A stretch of 64,000 nucleotides of DNA from Dysgonamonadaceae bacterium (GTDB lineage: Bacteria; Bacteroidota; Bacteroidia; Bacteroidales; Azobacteroidaceae), in contig JAIRVZ010000044.1 in the NCBI GenBank assembly GCA_031253625.1, positions 1 through 64,000 on the forward strand, read 5' to 3'. Made by a program: the position numbers and the translations under genes. Shown here piece by piece: positions 1-9,200 of the stretch; the first letter of the stretch is position 1, and the number at the start of each line of letters is the position of its first letter. Below the pieces are notes generated by a model. It worked only from the letters and a program-made list of their open reading frames with translations, ran no database searches and was not told the DNA's origin.

Positions 1-624
1 GATGGGAGCAAATCGGGAAGTCTTAGACATAATTCTCCTCCCACCGCAAAATTGCATATTGTTAAAGGAAATGCAGAACATGGATTCCAACTTGAAGATG
101 GAACGCAAGGTGAAGGCAAAGTGTTAACATCAGATGCTAATGGCGTAGGAACATGGCGAGATGCAACACCAAAAATTGCGACCAACGAAATCTATGTCGG
201 AGAATTTGAAGAATTGTCTATTATTGACCATTATTTCGGCGGGAATCTGCACCAACGACCATATAGACACACGAACCCAGGGTCAGAAGTGACACTGCCG
301 CCCGGCTTAATGTTCTTCCGTGTTGAATTCGTCATGCCTAATGGTTCTCTGGGTAATCCTTATGGTGCAGACGCTTTAGAATTCCTCGCTTTAACAGAAA
401 GTTCTTCTAATCCGAACCCGAGGGACTCCGATATGTCATGGTCTTTTTATGCTGCCGCTGGTGGAACGGCTCGTAAGAACAGCATAAGCCCGACCTTTTG
501 GCAAAACAATCCGATAACAATTGTATCTATCCAATATCTTTGCACGGACTCGAGTAATAACCTGCCCGCACCCGGTCAACGCCATAAATTACGCCTATAC
601 GCCACTGTGCTGATAGAAAAATGA
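1..624 (+). CDS. Secreted repeat-module protein, C-terminal part (5' end outside window)
   Basis: The frame is open from base 1, so the TTG at 52 is not a true start; only the last 207 codons are present. Residues around 17-60 match a linker module (AKLHI, a GF.L.DG stretch, GKVLTSD, GTW) that occurs twice in the 1165-residue protein at 6236-9733, so this is probably a related surface protein. The remaining C-terminal domain, about 145 residues, is not recognised; it is rich in Asn, Ser and Pro and has no S74 chaperone motif. A strong terminator follows 17 bases after the stop. Function unknown; an exported adhesin or fibre-like role is inferred only from the shared module. Confidence 0.7.
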   Translation, partial: DGSKSGSLRHNSPPTAKLHIVKGNAEHGFQLEDGTQGEGKVLTSDANGVGTWRDATPKIATNEIYVGEFEELSIIDHYFGGNLHQRPYRHTNPGSEVTLPPGLMFFRVEFVMPNGSLGNPYGADALEFLALTESSSNPNPRDSDMSWSFYAAAGGTARKNSISPTFWQNNPITIVSIQYLCTDSSNNLPAPGQRHKLRLYATVLIEK

Positions 625-640
625 CATATATATCACCTCC

Positions 641-667
641 AATCCCGCCAAGTGCGGGATTTTTTGT
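641..667 (+). terminator. Rho-independent terminator
   Basis: Perfect 8-bp stem AATCCCGC / GCGGGATT with a 5-base loop, followed by a run of T. It ends the transcript of the partial first gene just before the promoter of the glycosyltransferase gene. Confidence 0.85.
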
Positions 668-694
668 TTCAATACCATAAAATCGGTACTTTTG
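663..694 (+). promoter_or_regulatory. Bacteroidetes-type promoter
   Basis: TTTG at 663-666, a 20-base gap, then TACTTTTG at 687-694. This matches the -33/-7 pattern of Bacteroidetes primary sigma promoters. Transcription would start near 700, leaving a leader of only about 15 bases before the ATG at 716. Confidence 0.7.
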
Positions 695-715
695 CCAAAA
701 ATACACAAAACAGAC

Positions 716-1984
716 ATGAAGATATTGTTAATTATCCCCGGATCGGGAGATTCGTTTTATTGCGGTAACTGCTTTCGCGACAATTTGTATGCCCATGCGT
801 TGCGCACAGCAGGACAAGATGTCGTTATCATGCCCCTATATCTTCCATTAACCGACAAATCGTTTCGAGCAAATACGCCCTTGTTTTTCCCCGCAACATC
901 TTATTACGTTTCGCAAAAGTATTTCGGGAAAGGAAAAATGCCGGCCGTTTTTGAGAAATTCCTCGATTCTCCATCTGTTTTGCATTTAGCATCTTCTTTT
1001 TCGGGAACAACATCTGCCAAAGGAATGGAACAAATGACCCTTTCCATGATAAAAGGCGATGACAGAAGTTTTGCTCATCAAATCGAAAAACTAATCCACT
1101 GGATTGCAAATCACGACCGGCCTGATATTATCCACCTGTCGAGTTCGATGCTGATCGGTATTGCAAAGGCAATTAAAAATCATATCGATATACCTGTTGT
1201 TTGTTCGTTGCAGGACGAAGAAATATGGTTAGACAGTCTCGAAAACCAATATGCACAAGAGGCGTGGGAATCAATCGGACACAATGCAAAATATATCGAC
1301 CGGTTCACCGCATCAAGCGAATTTTACAAGTCTTTTGTATTGAATAAAATCCCAGAAATCAAAGAAATAGACGTAGTTTATCCCGGAGTAAAAAGCAAAG
1401 AATACGAATCGTTGAATGTCCCCAAAGAACCGGTTATCGGTTTTTTCTATCGAATAAGTCAAGAAAACGGGTTAGATATTTTGGCGCAATCTTTTGTGAA
1501 ATTAAAAAGAGAAAACGCGATTCCGGGCTTAAAGCTAAAAATCGGTGGCGGATATACCCGCGAAAACAAAAACTTCGTCAATCGCATTCGAAACATTTTA
1601 CAACCTTATATAAATGATGTTATTTGGTTAGATAATTACGCTTTGAATGAACATGCCGCTTTTTACAAGGATATTTCGCTGATTTGCGCTCCTTTACGAT
1701 TCAACGAAGCCTTCGGATTGTATTTGTGCGAAGCTTTTGCTGCCGGTCGTCCTGCCGTGGTACCAAACACAGGCTCCTTCAGCGAAATCGCAGGAAATGC
1801 CGGTTTACTATATTCACCCAACGACAGTGAACATTTAGCAGAGACACTGCGCAAAATATTAGGAGACGCTGTTTTATACGAAAAATACAAAGAAAACGCG
1901 ATTAGATTATCTCACGAAAAGTATAACGATGTTATTGCAGCTAAAAATTTATTAGGTATTTATCACAAATGCGTTTCAAAATAA
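716..1984 (+). CDS. Glycosyltransferase, GT4-like family
   Basis: 422 residues if started at the ATG at 716, which the promoter at 663-694 favours over the TTG at 692. GT-B fold type: N-terminal nucleotide-sugar-transferase style start (MKILLIIPGSG) and a C-terminal GT4 motif EAFGLYLCE (E-x7-E) followed by AGRPAVV and GSFSEI, the usual nucleotide-sugar binding region. No signal peptide, so it should act in the cytoplasm or at the inner face of the membrane, building a glycan or glycolipid. Donor and acceptor cannot be told. It stands alone after a terminator, with a 198-base AT-rich gap after it. Confidence 0.8.
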   Translation: MKILLIIPGSGDSFYCGNCFRDNLYAHALRTAGQDVVIMPLYLPLTDKSFRANTPLFFPATSYYVSQKYFGKGKMPAVFEKFLDSPSVLHLASSFSGTTSAKGMEQMTLSMIKGDDRSFAHQIEKLIHWIANHDRPDIIHLSSSMLIGIAKAIKNHIDIPVVCSLQDEEIWLDSLENQYAQEAWESIGHNAKYIDRFTASSEFYKSFVLNKIPEIKEIDVVYPGVKSKEYESLNVPKEPVIGFFYRISQENGLDILAQSFVKLKRENAIPGLKLKIGGGYTRENKNFVNRIRNILQPYINDVIWLDNYALNEHAAFYKDISLICAPLRFNEAFGLYLCEAFAAGRPAVVPNTGSFSEIAGNAGLLYSPNDSEHLAETLRKILGDAVLYEKYKENAIRLSHEKYNDVIAAKNLLGIYHKCVSK

Positions 1985-2182
1985 AGTTGCATCAAACGAA
2001 AAATTGCTGTAAAACATATTTTCTGTAATTTGCTGAAAAACAAATAATTAAACTTCCTATTTGAAATAACAATTTAGCTTAGATACTTTTTTTAAGAAAA
2101 TATTCTTGGATTTTGGATTGAAAATATCGAACTTTGGCTGTTTAAAACTCAGAATTTGTTAAATTTCTTAAAAAATTATTGC

Positions 2183-2650
2183 ATGGAACAAACATTAGTA
2201 ATTCTTAAGCCGGGCACTGTTCAAAGAGGACTGATGGGTGAAATTATCTCTCGTTTTGAAAAGAAAGGTCTTCTTATCAAAGGGATGAAAATGATGCAAT
2301 TAACAGACGAATTGCTGAACGAACACTACTCTCACTTGAAAGAGAGGTCATTTTTCAAGGATCTTAAAAATTCCATGATGTCTTGTCCTGTTGTAGTAAT
2401 GTGTTTGGAAGGAGTTGATGTAGTGAACGTGGTAAGAAATATAGTGGGAGCAACGAATGGGCGCGCCGCACAACCCGGAACCATCAGAGGTGACTACAGC
2501 GTGAGCGCAATGGAAAATTTGGTACACGCTTCGGATTCCCCCGAAACGGCCGAAATAGAATTAACCCGTTTTTTCAAAAAAGAAGAGATTCTTGAGTGCA
2601 ATCATAAATTATTGTTGAATATATACGCTGCCTATGAAATGGTAGTTTGA
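2183..2650 (+). CDS. ndk: Nucleoside diphosphate kinase
   Basis: 155 residues from the ATG at 2183; an upstream TTG in frame lacks family support. Transfers the gamma phosphate from ATP to NDPs through a phospho-histidine. Visible motifs: TLVILKPG at the N-terminus, the NGRAAQPGTIRGD segment, and NLVHASDSP with the catalytic His115. Length fits the bacterial family (about 140-155). The M23 peptidase gene follows after 15 bases, suggesting co-transcription. Cytosolic housekeeping enzyme; no oddities seen. Confidence 0.97.
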   Translation: MEQTLVILKPGTVQRGLMGEIISRFEKKGLLIKGMKMMQLTDELLNEHYSHLKERSFFKDLKNSMMSCPVVVMCLEGVDVVNVVRNIVGATNGRAAQPGTIRGDYSVSAMENLVHASDSPETAEIELTRFFKKEEILECNHKLLLNIYAAYEMVV

Positions 2651-2665
2651 TTAAATAAAAAGAGG

Positions 2666-3592
2666 ATGGATTGTTTTATAAAAAAATTACTGGTTATTAG
2701 TTTAGGGGCAGTTATTCCATTGATGATGACAGCTGCAATACCTTCTTCTAACGTAGAACAAAACACAGCAGGAGTGCCTGTTTCAGTACAAGAAACAAAA
2801 AACGGTGACGGTAAAACTTTAGTTGCAGATGCAATCGATACGCCACAATTGAAAGCACACTTAGACGAGATGCTTTGGGAAGACGAGTTGGATAGAGAAG
2901 AAGAAATGTTTCCGGCAGACGATTTGTATGGTCTTTGGGATTCGGAAAGAGTCAATCCTTATGCTACAGCTGTCATTCCTGATACTTTCTCTGTAGATGT
3001 TTCTACTTATGTGGCTCCCACAGAAGGATATGTAACTTCTCCTTTTGGTCCAAGAAAAAGACGTTTTCACAACGGAATCGATTTAAAGGTTCAGGTAGGC
3101 GATACCATCCGCGCTGCTTTCGACGGAAAAGTGAGAGTACAAGAGTATCAGAAAAGAGGTTACGGTTATTATCTTGTTATAAGACACAACAACGGATTGG
3201 AAACCATATATGCACATCTTTCGGATTACTTGGTAGAATCAGAAGAAACAGTAAAAGCCGGACAACCCATCGCTTTAGGTGGAAATACCGGACGTTCAAC
3301 CGGTTCGCACCTGCACTTCGAAACCCGCTTTTTGGGAATGGCGATTAATCCGGCATCAATAATCGATTTCAACAATCACGTGCCGCATAATGACGTTTTT
3401 GTGTATAACAAGACCAAATCGTCGATTAACAAATATCAAAACGGTTCTGTTACTTATCACAGGGTAAAAACGGGCGATACATTGGGCAAGATTGCTCAAA
3501 AGCATGGTGTTTCTATCAACACTTTATGTAGATTAAATAATATCAAACCAAATAAGGTATTGAGGGTTGGAACTACGCTTCGCTGCTCGTGA
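2666..3592 (+). CDS. M23 (LytM) metallopeptidase with C-terminal LysM domain
   Basis: 308 residues. Hydrophobic N-terminus (about 5-24) acts as signal or anchor. The M23 domain spans about 120-235: SPFGPR, zinc motif HNGID (His135, Asp139), HLS and HLHFE (His215 and His217), all present, so an active peptidoglycan endopeptidase is expected. A LysM peptidoglycan-binding repeat follows at about 264-307 (YHRVKTGDTLGKIA). Likely periplasmic cell-wall remodelling. It follows ndk by 15 bases. The last codons (TTLRCS) run into a sequence resembling the palindromic repeat seen at 12932-12957. Confidence 0.9.
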   Translation: MDCFIKKLLVISLGAVIPLMMTAAIPSSNVEQNTAGVPVSVQETKNGDGKTLVADAIDTPQLKAHLDEMLWEDELDREEEMFPADDLYGLWDSERVNPYATAVIPDTFSVDVSTYVAPTEGYVTSPFGPRKRRFHNGIDLKVQVGDTIRAAFDGKVRVQEYQKRGYGYYLVIRHNNGLETIYAHLSDYLVESEETVKAGQPIALGGNTGRSTGSHLHFETRFLGMAINPASIIDFNNHVPHNDVFVYNKTKSSINKYQNGSVTYHRVKTGDTLGKIAQKHGVSINTLCRLNNIKPNKVLRVGTTLRCS

Positions 3593-3603
3593 GTTGTAGT
3601 GTA

Positions 3604-3628
3604 GAATTTCTCACTTCGTTCGGAATTT
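3604..3628. repeat. Degenerate palindromic repeat unit
   Basis: A 25-base imperfect inverted repeat (GAATTTC ... GGAATTT around TCACTTCGTT). It resembles the better preserved unit at 12932-12957. Similarity judged by eye only. Confidence 0.4.
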
Positions 3629-3644
3629 GATGCTAAATATGAGA

Positions 3645-3680
3645 GAGGCTGTCTAAAAATTAGGCAGCCTCTTGTATTCT
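3645..3680 (+). terminator. Terminator after the M23 peptidase
   Basis: 12-bp stem GAGGCTGTCTAA / TTAGGCAGCCTC (one G-T pair) with a 3-base loop, followed by a T-rich stretch. Ends the ndk-M23 transcript. Confidence 0.75.
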
Positions 3681-3701
3681 CTCAAAAAAATTGTATCTTT
3701 G
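3672..3701 (+). promoter_or_regulatory. Promoter of the toxin-antitoxin pair
   Basis: TTG at 3672-3674, 19-base gap, TATCTTTG at 3694-3701, then the antitoxin ATG at 3726. The -33 element touches the foot of the terminator hairpin. Confidence 0.7.
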
Positions 3702-3725
3702 TTTCGTTAATAATTAAAAACAACT

Positions 3726-3878
3726 ATGGAACCAAAAGTTAAAAAACAAACTGCAAAATCTCCCCAAAAGAATGAGGTAGAAAAACAAAAGCCGAAGTCG
3801 AAATTTACTTTATGGAGAGAAAAATATCCTGAAGGATTAGAAGGTACAATTGTTAATATGAGGGCTGTACTGAGATGA
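3726..3878 (+). CDS. Small antitoxin-like protein paired with a PIN toxin
   Basis: 50 residues, Lys-rich (MEPKVKKQ...), ending in NMRAVLR. Its TGA overlaps the toxin start (ATGA at 3875-3878), the usual coupling of type II toxin-antitoxin pairs. No AbrB, RHH or HTH fold is evident. I recall a C-terminal [DN]MRAV[LM] ending in small Bacteroidetes proteins encoded before PIN genes; that is from memory, not searched. Its role as the neutralising partner is inferred from position, promoter and overlap. Confidence 0.65.
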   Translation: MEPKVKKQTAKSPQKNEVEKQKPKSKFTLWREKYPEGLEGTIVNMRAVLR

Positions 3879-4297
3879 GATATTATTTAGATACCAATAT
3901 CCTTATATTTCTTTTGTTCGATAAAAATTCTGATGACAACTTGGATAAAAATACATTGGAAATCCTTGCCGATTATGAAAATATGTTTTACACAAGTTCA
4001 GTTGCCATTTGCGAACTTTTTCATTTGTATAAATCCGGTGATTTTAAAACTTCTAAGTATAAAAATCCGGCAGAAGTGTTTAATACTATTGACAATATTG
4101 GAATAGTAATAAAATCGGCTACTAAGGAGCATTTGAAATATTATTCGGAATTAAATGCAGTAGAAGGACACAAAGACCCGAACGACCATCTGATTATCTC
4201 TCAAGCTATTTCCGATAAAATGCCGGTTATTTCTTCCGACAGAAAATTCAAACTCTACGAAAAACAGGGGCTGCAACTTGTATTCAATAAAAGGTAA
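3875..4297 (+). CDS. PIN-domain ribonuclease toxin, VapC-like
   Basis: 140 residues. The PIN acidic residues are in place: Asp6 (MRYYLDTN), Glu47 (AICE), Asp101 and Asp104 (HKDPNDHLI), Asp122 (ISSDRKF). Family members are metal-dependent RNases that cut tRNA or rRNA. Translationally coupled to the upstream 50-residue protein. A new promoter for the DUF1599 gene begins just after its stop, so the pair is a self-contained unit. The RNA target cannot be predicted. Confidence 0.85.
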   Translation: MRYYLDTNILIFLLFDKNSDDNLDKNTLEILADYENMFYTSSVAICELFHLYKSGDFKTSKYKNPAEVFNTIDNIGIVIKSATKEHLKYYSELNAVEGHKDPNDHLIISQAISDKMPVISSDRKFKLYEKQGLQLVFNKR

Positions 4298-4327
4298 TGT
4301 TACTAATTTATCTTTAACAAATTTCAT

Positions 4328-4335
4328 TATCTTTG
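4328..4335 (+). promoter_or_regulatory. -7 box upstream of the DUF1599 gene
   Basis: TATCTTTG, 23 bases before the ATG at 4359. No clear TTG at the expected -33 position. It lies inside the longer frame that starts at 4278, which supports the later start. Confidence 0.6.
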
Positions 4336-4358
4336 CCGGCAGAATAAAATCATCGGAA

Positions 4359-4901
4359 ATGAACACAAACGAACAATTTGAACATGTAATATCTTTATGT
4401 CGCGATTTGTTTGAAAAAAAACTCAACGATTATGGCGCATCGTGGCGCATCATGCGTCCGCAATCCATTACAGATCAAATATTTATCAAAGCAAATCGCA
4501 TTCGCAGCCTCGAAACAAAAGAAACGAATAAGATCGACGAAGGAATTAAATCCGAATTTATAGGAATTGTTAATTATGGTGTAATCGGATTGATTCAGTT
4601 GGAATTAGGCTATGCCGATACTGTAGATATTTCCGAAAAACAGGCAGTCGAACTTTACGACAAACATATCACTGCCTCAAAAGAATTGATGTATGCCAAA
4701 AATCATGATTATGATGAAGCTTGGCGAAGTATGAGAATCAGTTCTTATACAGATTTTATTCTGACAAAAATCTACCGTACCAAACAGATTGAGGGCAATG
4801 AAGGAAAAACATTGGTTTCGGAAGGAATCGATGCCAATTACATGGATATGATTAACTATGCTCTTTTTGGATTAATTAAATTAGAATACGAACAGGAATA
4901 A
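4359..4901 (+). CDS. DUF1599 protein with an internal duplication
   Basis: 180 residues from the ATG at 4359, chosen because the promoter box lies upstream of it. Two similar halves are visible (about 10-85 and 100-178), each with a DY..(A/S)WR.MR motif, an (E)GI segment and a late NY..(F/I)GLI.LE helix. This is the DUF1599 (nucleotide-modification-associated domain 1) family; biochemical role unknown to me. Stop is one base from the start of the next gene. In Bacteroides this gene neighbours the DoxX-type gene, tpiA, a SPOR gene and folE. Confidence 0.8.
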   Translation: MNTNEQFEHVISLCRDLFEKKLNDYGASWRIMRPQSITDQIFIKANRIRSLETKETNKIDEGIKSEFIGIVNYGVIGLIQLELGYADTVDISEKQAVELYDKHITASKELMYAKNHDYDEAWRSMRISSYTDFILTKIYRTKQIEGNEGKTLVSEGIDANYMDMINYALFGLIKLEYEQE

Positions 4902-4902
4902 A

Positions 4903-6159
4903 ATGCTCGAAAAAGTAAAAAAAATATTGGTGGAAGTACTCCGTGTTTTACTTGGACTACTTTTCATTTTTTCCGGATTTGTCAAGGCGGTCGACCCACT
5001 GGGAAGTGCCTACAAATTTCATGATTATTTCACGGCTTTCAGTATGCCTTTCATGGAGCCGTTAACTTTGCCGGCATCCTTTATTTTATCTGCTTTTGAA
5101 TTTTCTTTAGGGGTTTTTATTCTGTTGGGAATTTACAGGAAACTTACTTCTTTTCTCATCCTCGCACTGATGTGCGTAATGACTCCTCTTACTCTATACT
5201 TGGCAATAGCCAATCCGGTTTCCGACTGCGGATGTTTTGGTGATGCACTGGTAATCAGCAATTGGGCAACTTTTATCAAGAATATTTTTGTATTGGCAGC
5301 AGCCATAGTCGTTTTTATTTGGAATCGTTACATTACTCCCATTCTTACTGACAAATCGACATGGTTGGGTGTACTTTATACCTATATGTTTATTTTTGGA
5401 CTTTCTTTTTATTGTTACCAAAATTTACCGATTTTAGATTTCAGACCATATCGAATAGGAGCCAATATTCCTCAACTGATGGAAATTCCGGAAGGTGCTC
5501 CACATGATGAGTTTAAGAGTATTTACATTTATGAAAAAGATGGCGTAAAGAAAGAATTTACCATAGATAATTATCCGGCCGGTGATTCGGCTTGGACATT
5601 TGTCGATAGAATAACAAAGCTGGTAAAAAAAGGCTACACACCTCCAATTCACGATTTTACCATCACAACCTTGGATGGTGTGGAGATTACGGACATCATC
5701 TTGGCCGATACTTCATATACTTTTTTGTTAATTTCGCCTAAATTGGAGAGGGCCAACGATGCCGGTTTTGATAGAGTAAATGAGATTTTTGATTATTCGC
5801 AAGTTTTTGGTTATCAATTCTACTGTCTTACGGCATCCAGTCATGAAGAAATTTTTAAGTGGATTGAGAATGCTTGTGTCGATTATCCGATTTGTATTAC
5901 GGACGAAACAACTTTAAAAACAATCATACGCTCTAACCCCGGACTTCTTTTGTTGAAATCAGGAACAATTATCAACAAATGGCATCACCGCAATATTCCT
6001 CAAGGAGATGAATTATCAAAACCGCTCTCCGAAAGTGAATTGGGACAAATTCCACCTAATAGAGATAAACAAAAGGTGATTTACTGCATTTTATGGCTTG
6101 TCATCCCCTTAGGTTTGATTTCTCTTTTGGATTGCTTGGTCTACAGAAGAAAGAAGTAA
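4903..6159 (+). CDS. DoxX-like membrane protein, BT_3928 family
   Basis: 418 residues. N-terminal half is a four-helix DoxX/MauE-like membrane domain (about 8-150) with SGFVKAVDPLG and a conserved CGCFGD motif; a further helix near 155-172, then an extracytoplasmic or thioredoxin-like region (180-390) and a C-terminal helix near 392-410. MauE/DoxX proteins are linked to thiol or quinone redox chemistry in the envelope; the exact reaction is not established. Translationally close to the DUF1599 gene. Ends at a strong bidirectional terminator. Confidence 0.8.
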   Translation: MLEKVKKILVEVLRVLLGLLFIFSGFVKAVDPLGSAYKFHDYFTAFSMPFMEPLTLPASFILSAFEFSLGVFILLGIYRKLTSFLILALMCVMTPLTLYLAIANPVSDCGCFGDALVISNWATFIKNIFVLAAAIVVFIWNRYITPILTDKSTWLGVLYTYMFIFGLSFYCYQNLPILDFRPYRIGANIPQLMEIPEGAPHDEFKSIYIYEKDGVKKEFTIDNYPAGDSAWTFVDRITKLVKKGYTPPIHDFTITTLDGVEITDIILADTSYTFLLISPKLERANDAGFDRVNEIFDYSQVFGYQFYCLTASSHEEIFKWIENACVDYPICITDETTLKTIIRSNPGLLLLKSGTIINKWHHRNIPQGDELSKPLSESELGQIPPNRDKQKVIYCILWLVIPLGLISLLDCLVYRRKK

Positions 6160-6160
6160 C

Positions 6161-6194
6161 AAAACGGGGGAAGATTTGATTCTTCCCCCGTTTT
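6161..6194. terminator. Bidirectional terminator
   Basis: Perfect 14-bp stem (AAAACGGGGGAAGA and its complement) with a 6-base loop, with A and T tracts on both sides. It serves the DoxX gene on the + strand and the large surface-protein gene on the - strand. Confidence 0.9.
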
Positions 6195-6235
6195 ATTTTC
6201 AACACAAAGTCTTATCTGAATAATTGAGAGTTCGA

Positions 6236-9200
6236 TTATTTTGTTTCTAATGCTTTCAGGCGAGCCTCTAATTGTTCATTGATTTTTTGCAATGCCTCAA
6301 TCATTTGTTGTTGCTCCTGAATAGCTTTCGTTAACACCGGAATTAAATCGGAAGTGTTCAAGCCAAGTATATCTCCTTCTAATTGTGAAACCAAACCATA
6401 GCCTTCCATGTTTTCAGCAGCCATAGCGTCCTGTACATCTTGTGCAATAAAACCAAGTGATTTTTTGCCGGTTCCATTGTTATACAAGAATTCTACAGGT
6501 TTTAATTTCAATACAAAATCAACACCTTGACCTATCGGTTTGATATCGTGTTTCAAACGACGGTCGGAAGCATTTGTCCAACTGGTGGTATTATACATGT
6601 AATATGCATTGTTGCTACTGTTACCAATAACTACTTGGTTACTTGAACTTCCACGACTTCCCAAATCATTTCCAATGATGATGTTATTATTACCTGTCAT
6701 ATCAGTATCAGAACTCTTCGGATTAGGATTAACCCCTATCATTATATTTTTACTTCCGGTAGTTATATAACATCCTGCGCCATAACCTAATACTGTGTTC
6801 AGTTGTCCATCTACAGGAGTATCATTTACTTTAGTGCCTTTAATTATCCGTAATGCGTAAGAACCTACAGCAGTATTCATATCAGCGCTATTAGGATTAT
6901 CTGCACCTGATAACCCTCCCATCGCCTGCACTCCTATTGCGACATTATTCGCTCCTTTTTTTATATTCTGTCCGGAAATAGCACCTACGGCAACATTACC
7001 ACTATTATTATTACTGTTTGTAATTACGTTTAATGCGTTAAGACCTACAGCGGTATTACCATAGTCACCACTTCCGCTACCAACATCAACTCCATTGATA
7101 GAAGCATTTCCTCCGGTAACGTAAAACTGATACCCAGCTTGACCGGTTTGTGTGTATGCGTATTCTTTCAGGATAGCTTCTTCAGCTTTTATCCCAACAA
7201 TAACTTTTGCTCTCAAATAAGAATTATTACTATTGAGAGTCGACGGAGTACCAGTACCCGCCATCGCATTTGCAGCTGTTACATTCGCACTCCCTTCTGT
7301 CTCCATGTTAAGAGGAAATTGATGCCAAGGACTTGCTCCTGCTCCGGTAGTTGGCAATGCTTGCCAAGTTGCCAAACCTGTATCATCAGTGGTCAGTACC
7401 CATCCTTTATTTTTTTCATTTCCGTCTTGAAGCATAAATCCTTTTACCGGAGCATCAGCTTTACCTCCAGTTTGGATATGGAATTTTGTCTGAGGATCAT
7501 GTGTTCCGACACCTAAGTTTCCGTGGTGAACATCGTTGGGAGAAAAGCCGGACATACTGCCGTCCGCATCTGTTGCAAATATTAAATTCCCGATATTTAT
7601 TTTGTAGTCGCCTTCTGTATTTGTGTTGGCACCTATAGTTATATTATGACTGCCAAACGAGTTGCTTCCAGCCATAAAACCTAATGCAGTGTTGTAAGAT
7701 TGATCACCGTCCATAGTAGATAACGCATCGATACCCACAGCCGTATTATAATTTCCAAACCTCAAATTTGAAAGAGCCGCACTGCCCATGGCTGTATTTC
7801 CATAGCCTGTTTGAAGATCCTCCAGCGCTATATATCCAACGGCTGTATTACTGTCAGCTGTATTCATACGAAGAGCTCTGGTGCCTACTGCCGTATTATG
7901 GATACCGCCTTTTCCTGTTCCGACAGTGATTCCATTGATAATGGCGTCTCCACCTGCAACTGTTAACTGGGCTTCTGTAGCCCCAAATGGTTCAAACTTA
8001 GCAGGAACCGTAGAACCGATAACTACTTTGGCCATTAAATAAGAATCATCGGTATTTTGGGTTGACGGCGCTCCCGGAATGCTACCCACCTTATACCAAG
8101 GGCTGGGAGCTGTTGGTGGTAGCCATGTTGCATAACCCAGGGCATTAGCAGTTAATACATAACCGGCTTGACAAACTCCACGGTCTACAAGTCTGAAACC
8201 AGTATATGGAGCCAGCGCTTGAACCTCTAATTTTGCGTTGGGTGTATTTGTTCCGATACCGATATTTCCTTCAAAAATGCCGTCATTGCGAATTCCGGTT
8301 ACACCTGTTCCATATATCAGGTTGCCTATGGAGATTTGGTTATTGGTATCATCAGATACATCAGCTTTATTGCCAATTACAATATTATTATCTCCTTTAT
8401 ATAAACTTTGTGCAGCTTCATTTCCAATTATTATATTTCTGGAACCTTCATTAAGAATAGGTGCGGAACGATATCCTATAATCACATTCTGATCTCCTTT
8501 ACCATACGGCATAGCGCTATATCCCACTACCACATTCAGGTTTCCTAATGTCGAAAACGCAGCGGCACTATGACCTATGGCGACATTATTACTTCCGGCA
8601 TCATTATTACGAAGAGCATTATAACCTAAGGCTGTATTATAGTCTCCACTTGCATTATACGCAAGAGCCATAGAGCCTACCGCTGTATTTTCTTTTCCTT
8701 TACTGTAATCAAGAGCGAAGTAGCCTACAGCTACATTGTAAGAATTTGTAGTATTGCCATTAAGAGCGAAGTAACCTATCGCTGTATTATATGTCCCTGA
8801 AGTATTGCTATGAAGAGCATAATTACCTACAGCAACATTATTACCGCCATCAATATTGAGATGGAGTGCAGAGTTACCCATAGCTATATTGTTTCCACCT
8901 GATACATTACTCCAAAGAGCACCTGAACCCATAGCTATATTATAGTTACCTGTTTCGTTCTTATAAAGAGGATTTCCGCCTATGGCTATATTATCACCTC
9001 CTCTGGTATTGTAATAAAGAGCTGTCGAACCTATGCCTATATTATTCCAACCTGTAGTGTTTCCTCTAAGAGCGCCGCCTAAGCCTATATTATAGTAACC
9101 TGATGTGTTCGCTCCAAGACTCTCGTTTCCTATGGCTACATTATAAGAACCAGAGGTATTTTCTTTAAGGATATTACCTCCTATGGCTACATTATTCCAG

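Noticed and set aside
3645-3680. Insertion-sequence end
   Set aside because: The inverted repeat is a short stem-loop with a T-rich tail directly after a gene, typical of a terminator; no transposase or target duplication seen.
4278-4358. DUF1599 protein starting at 4278
   Set aside because: A -7 promoter box at 4328-4335 lies inside this extension, and the extension overlaps the toxin gene; the ATG at 4359 fits both promoter and family.
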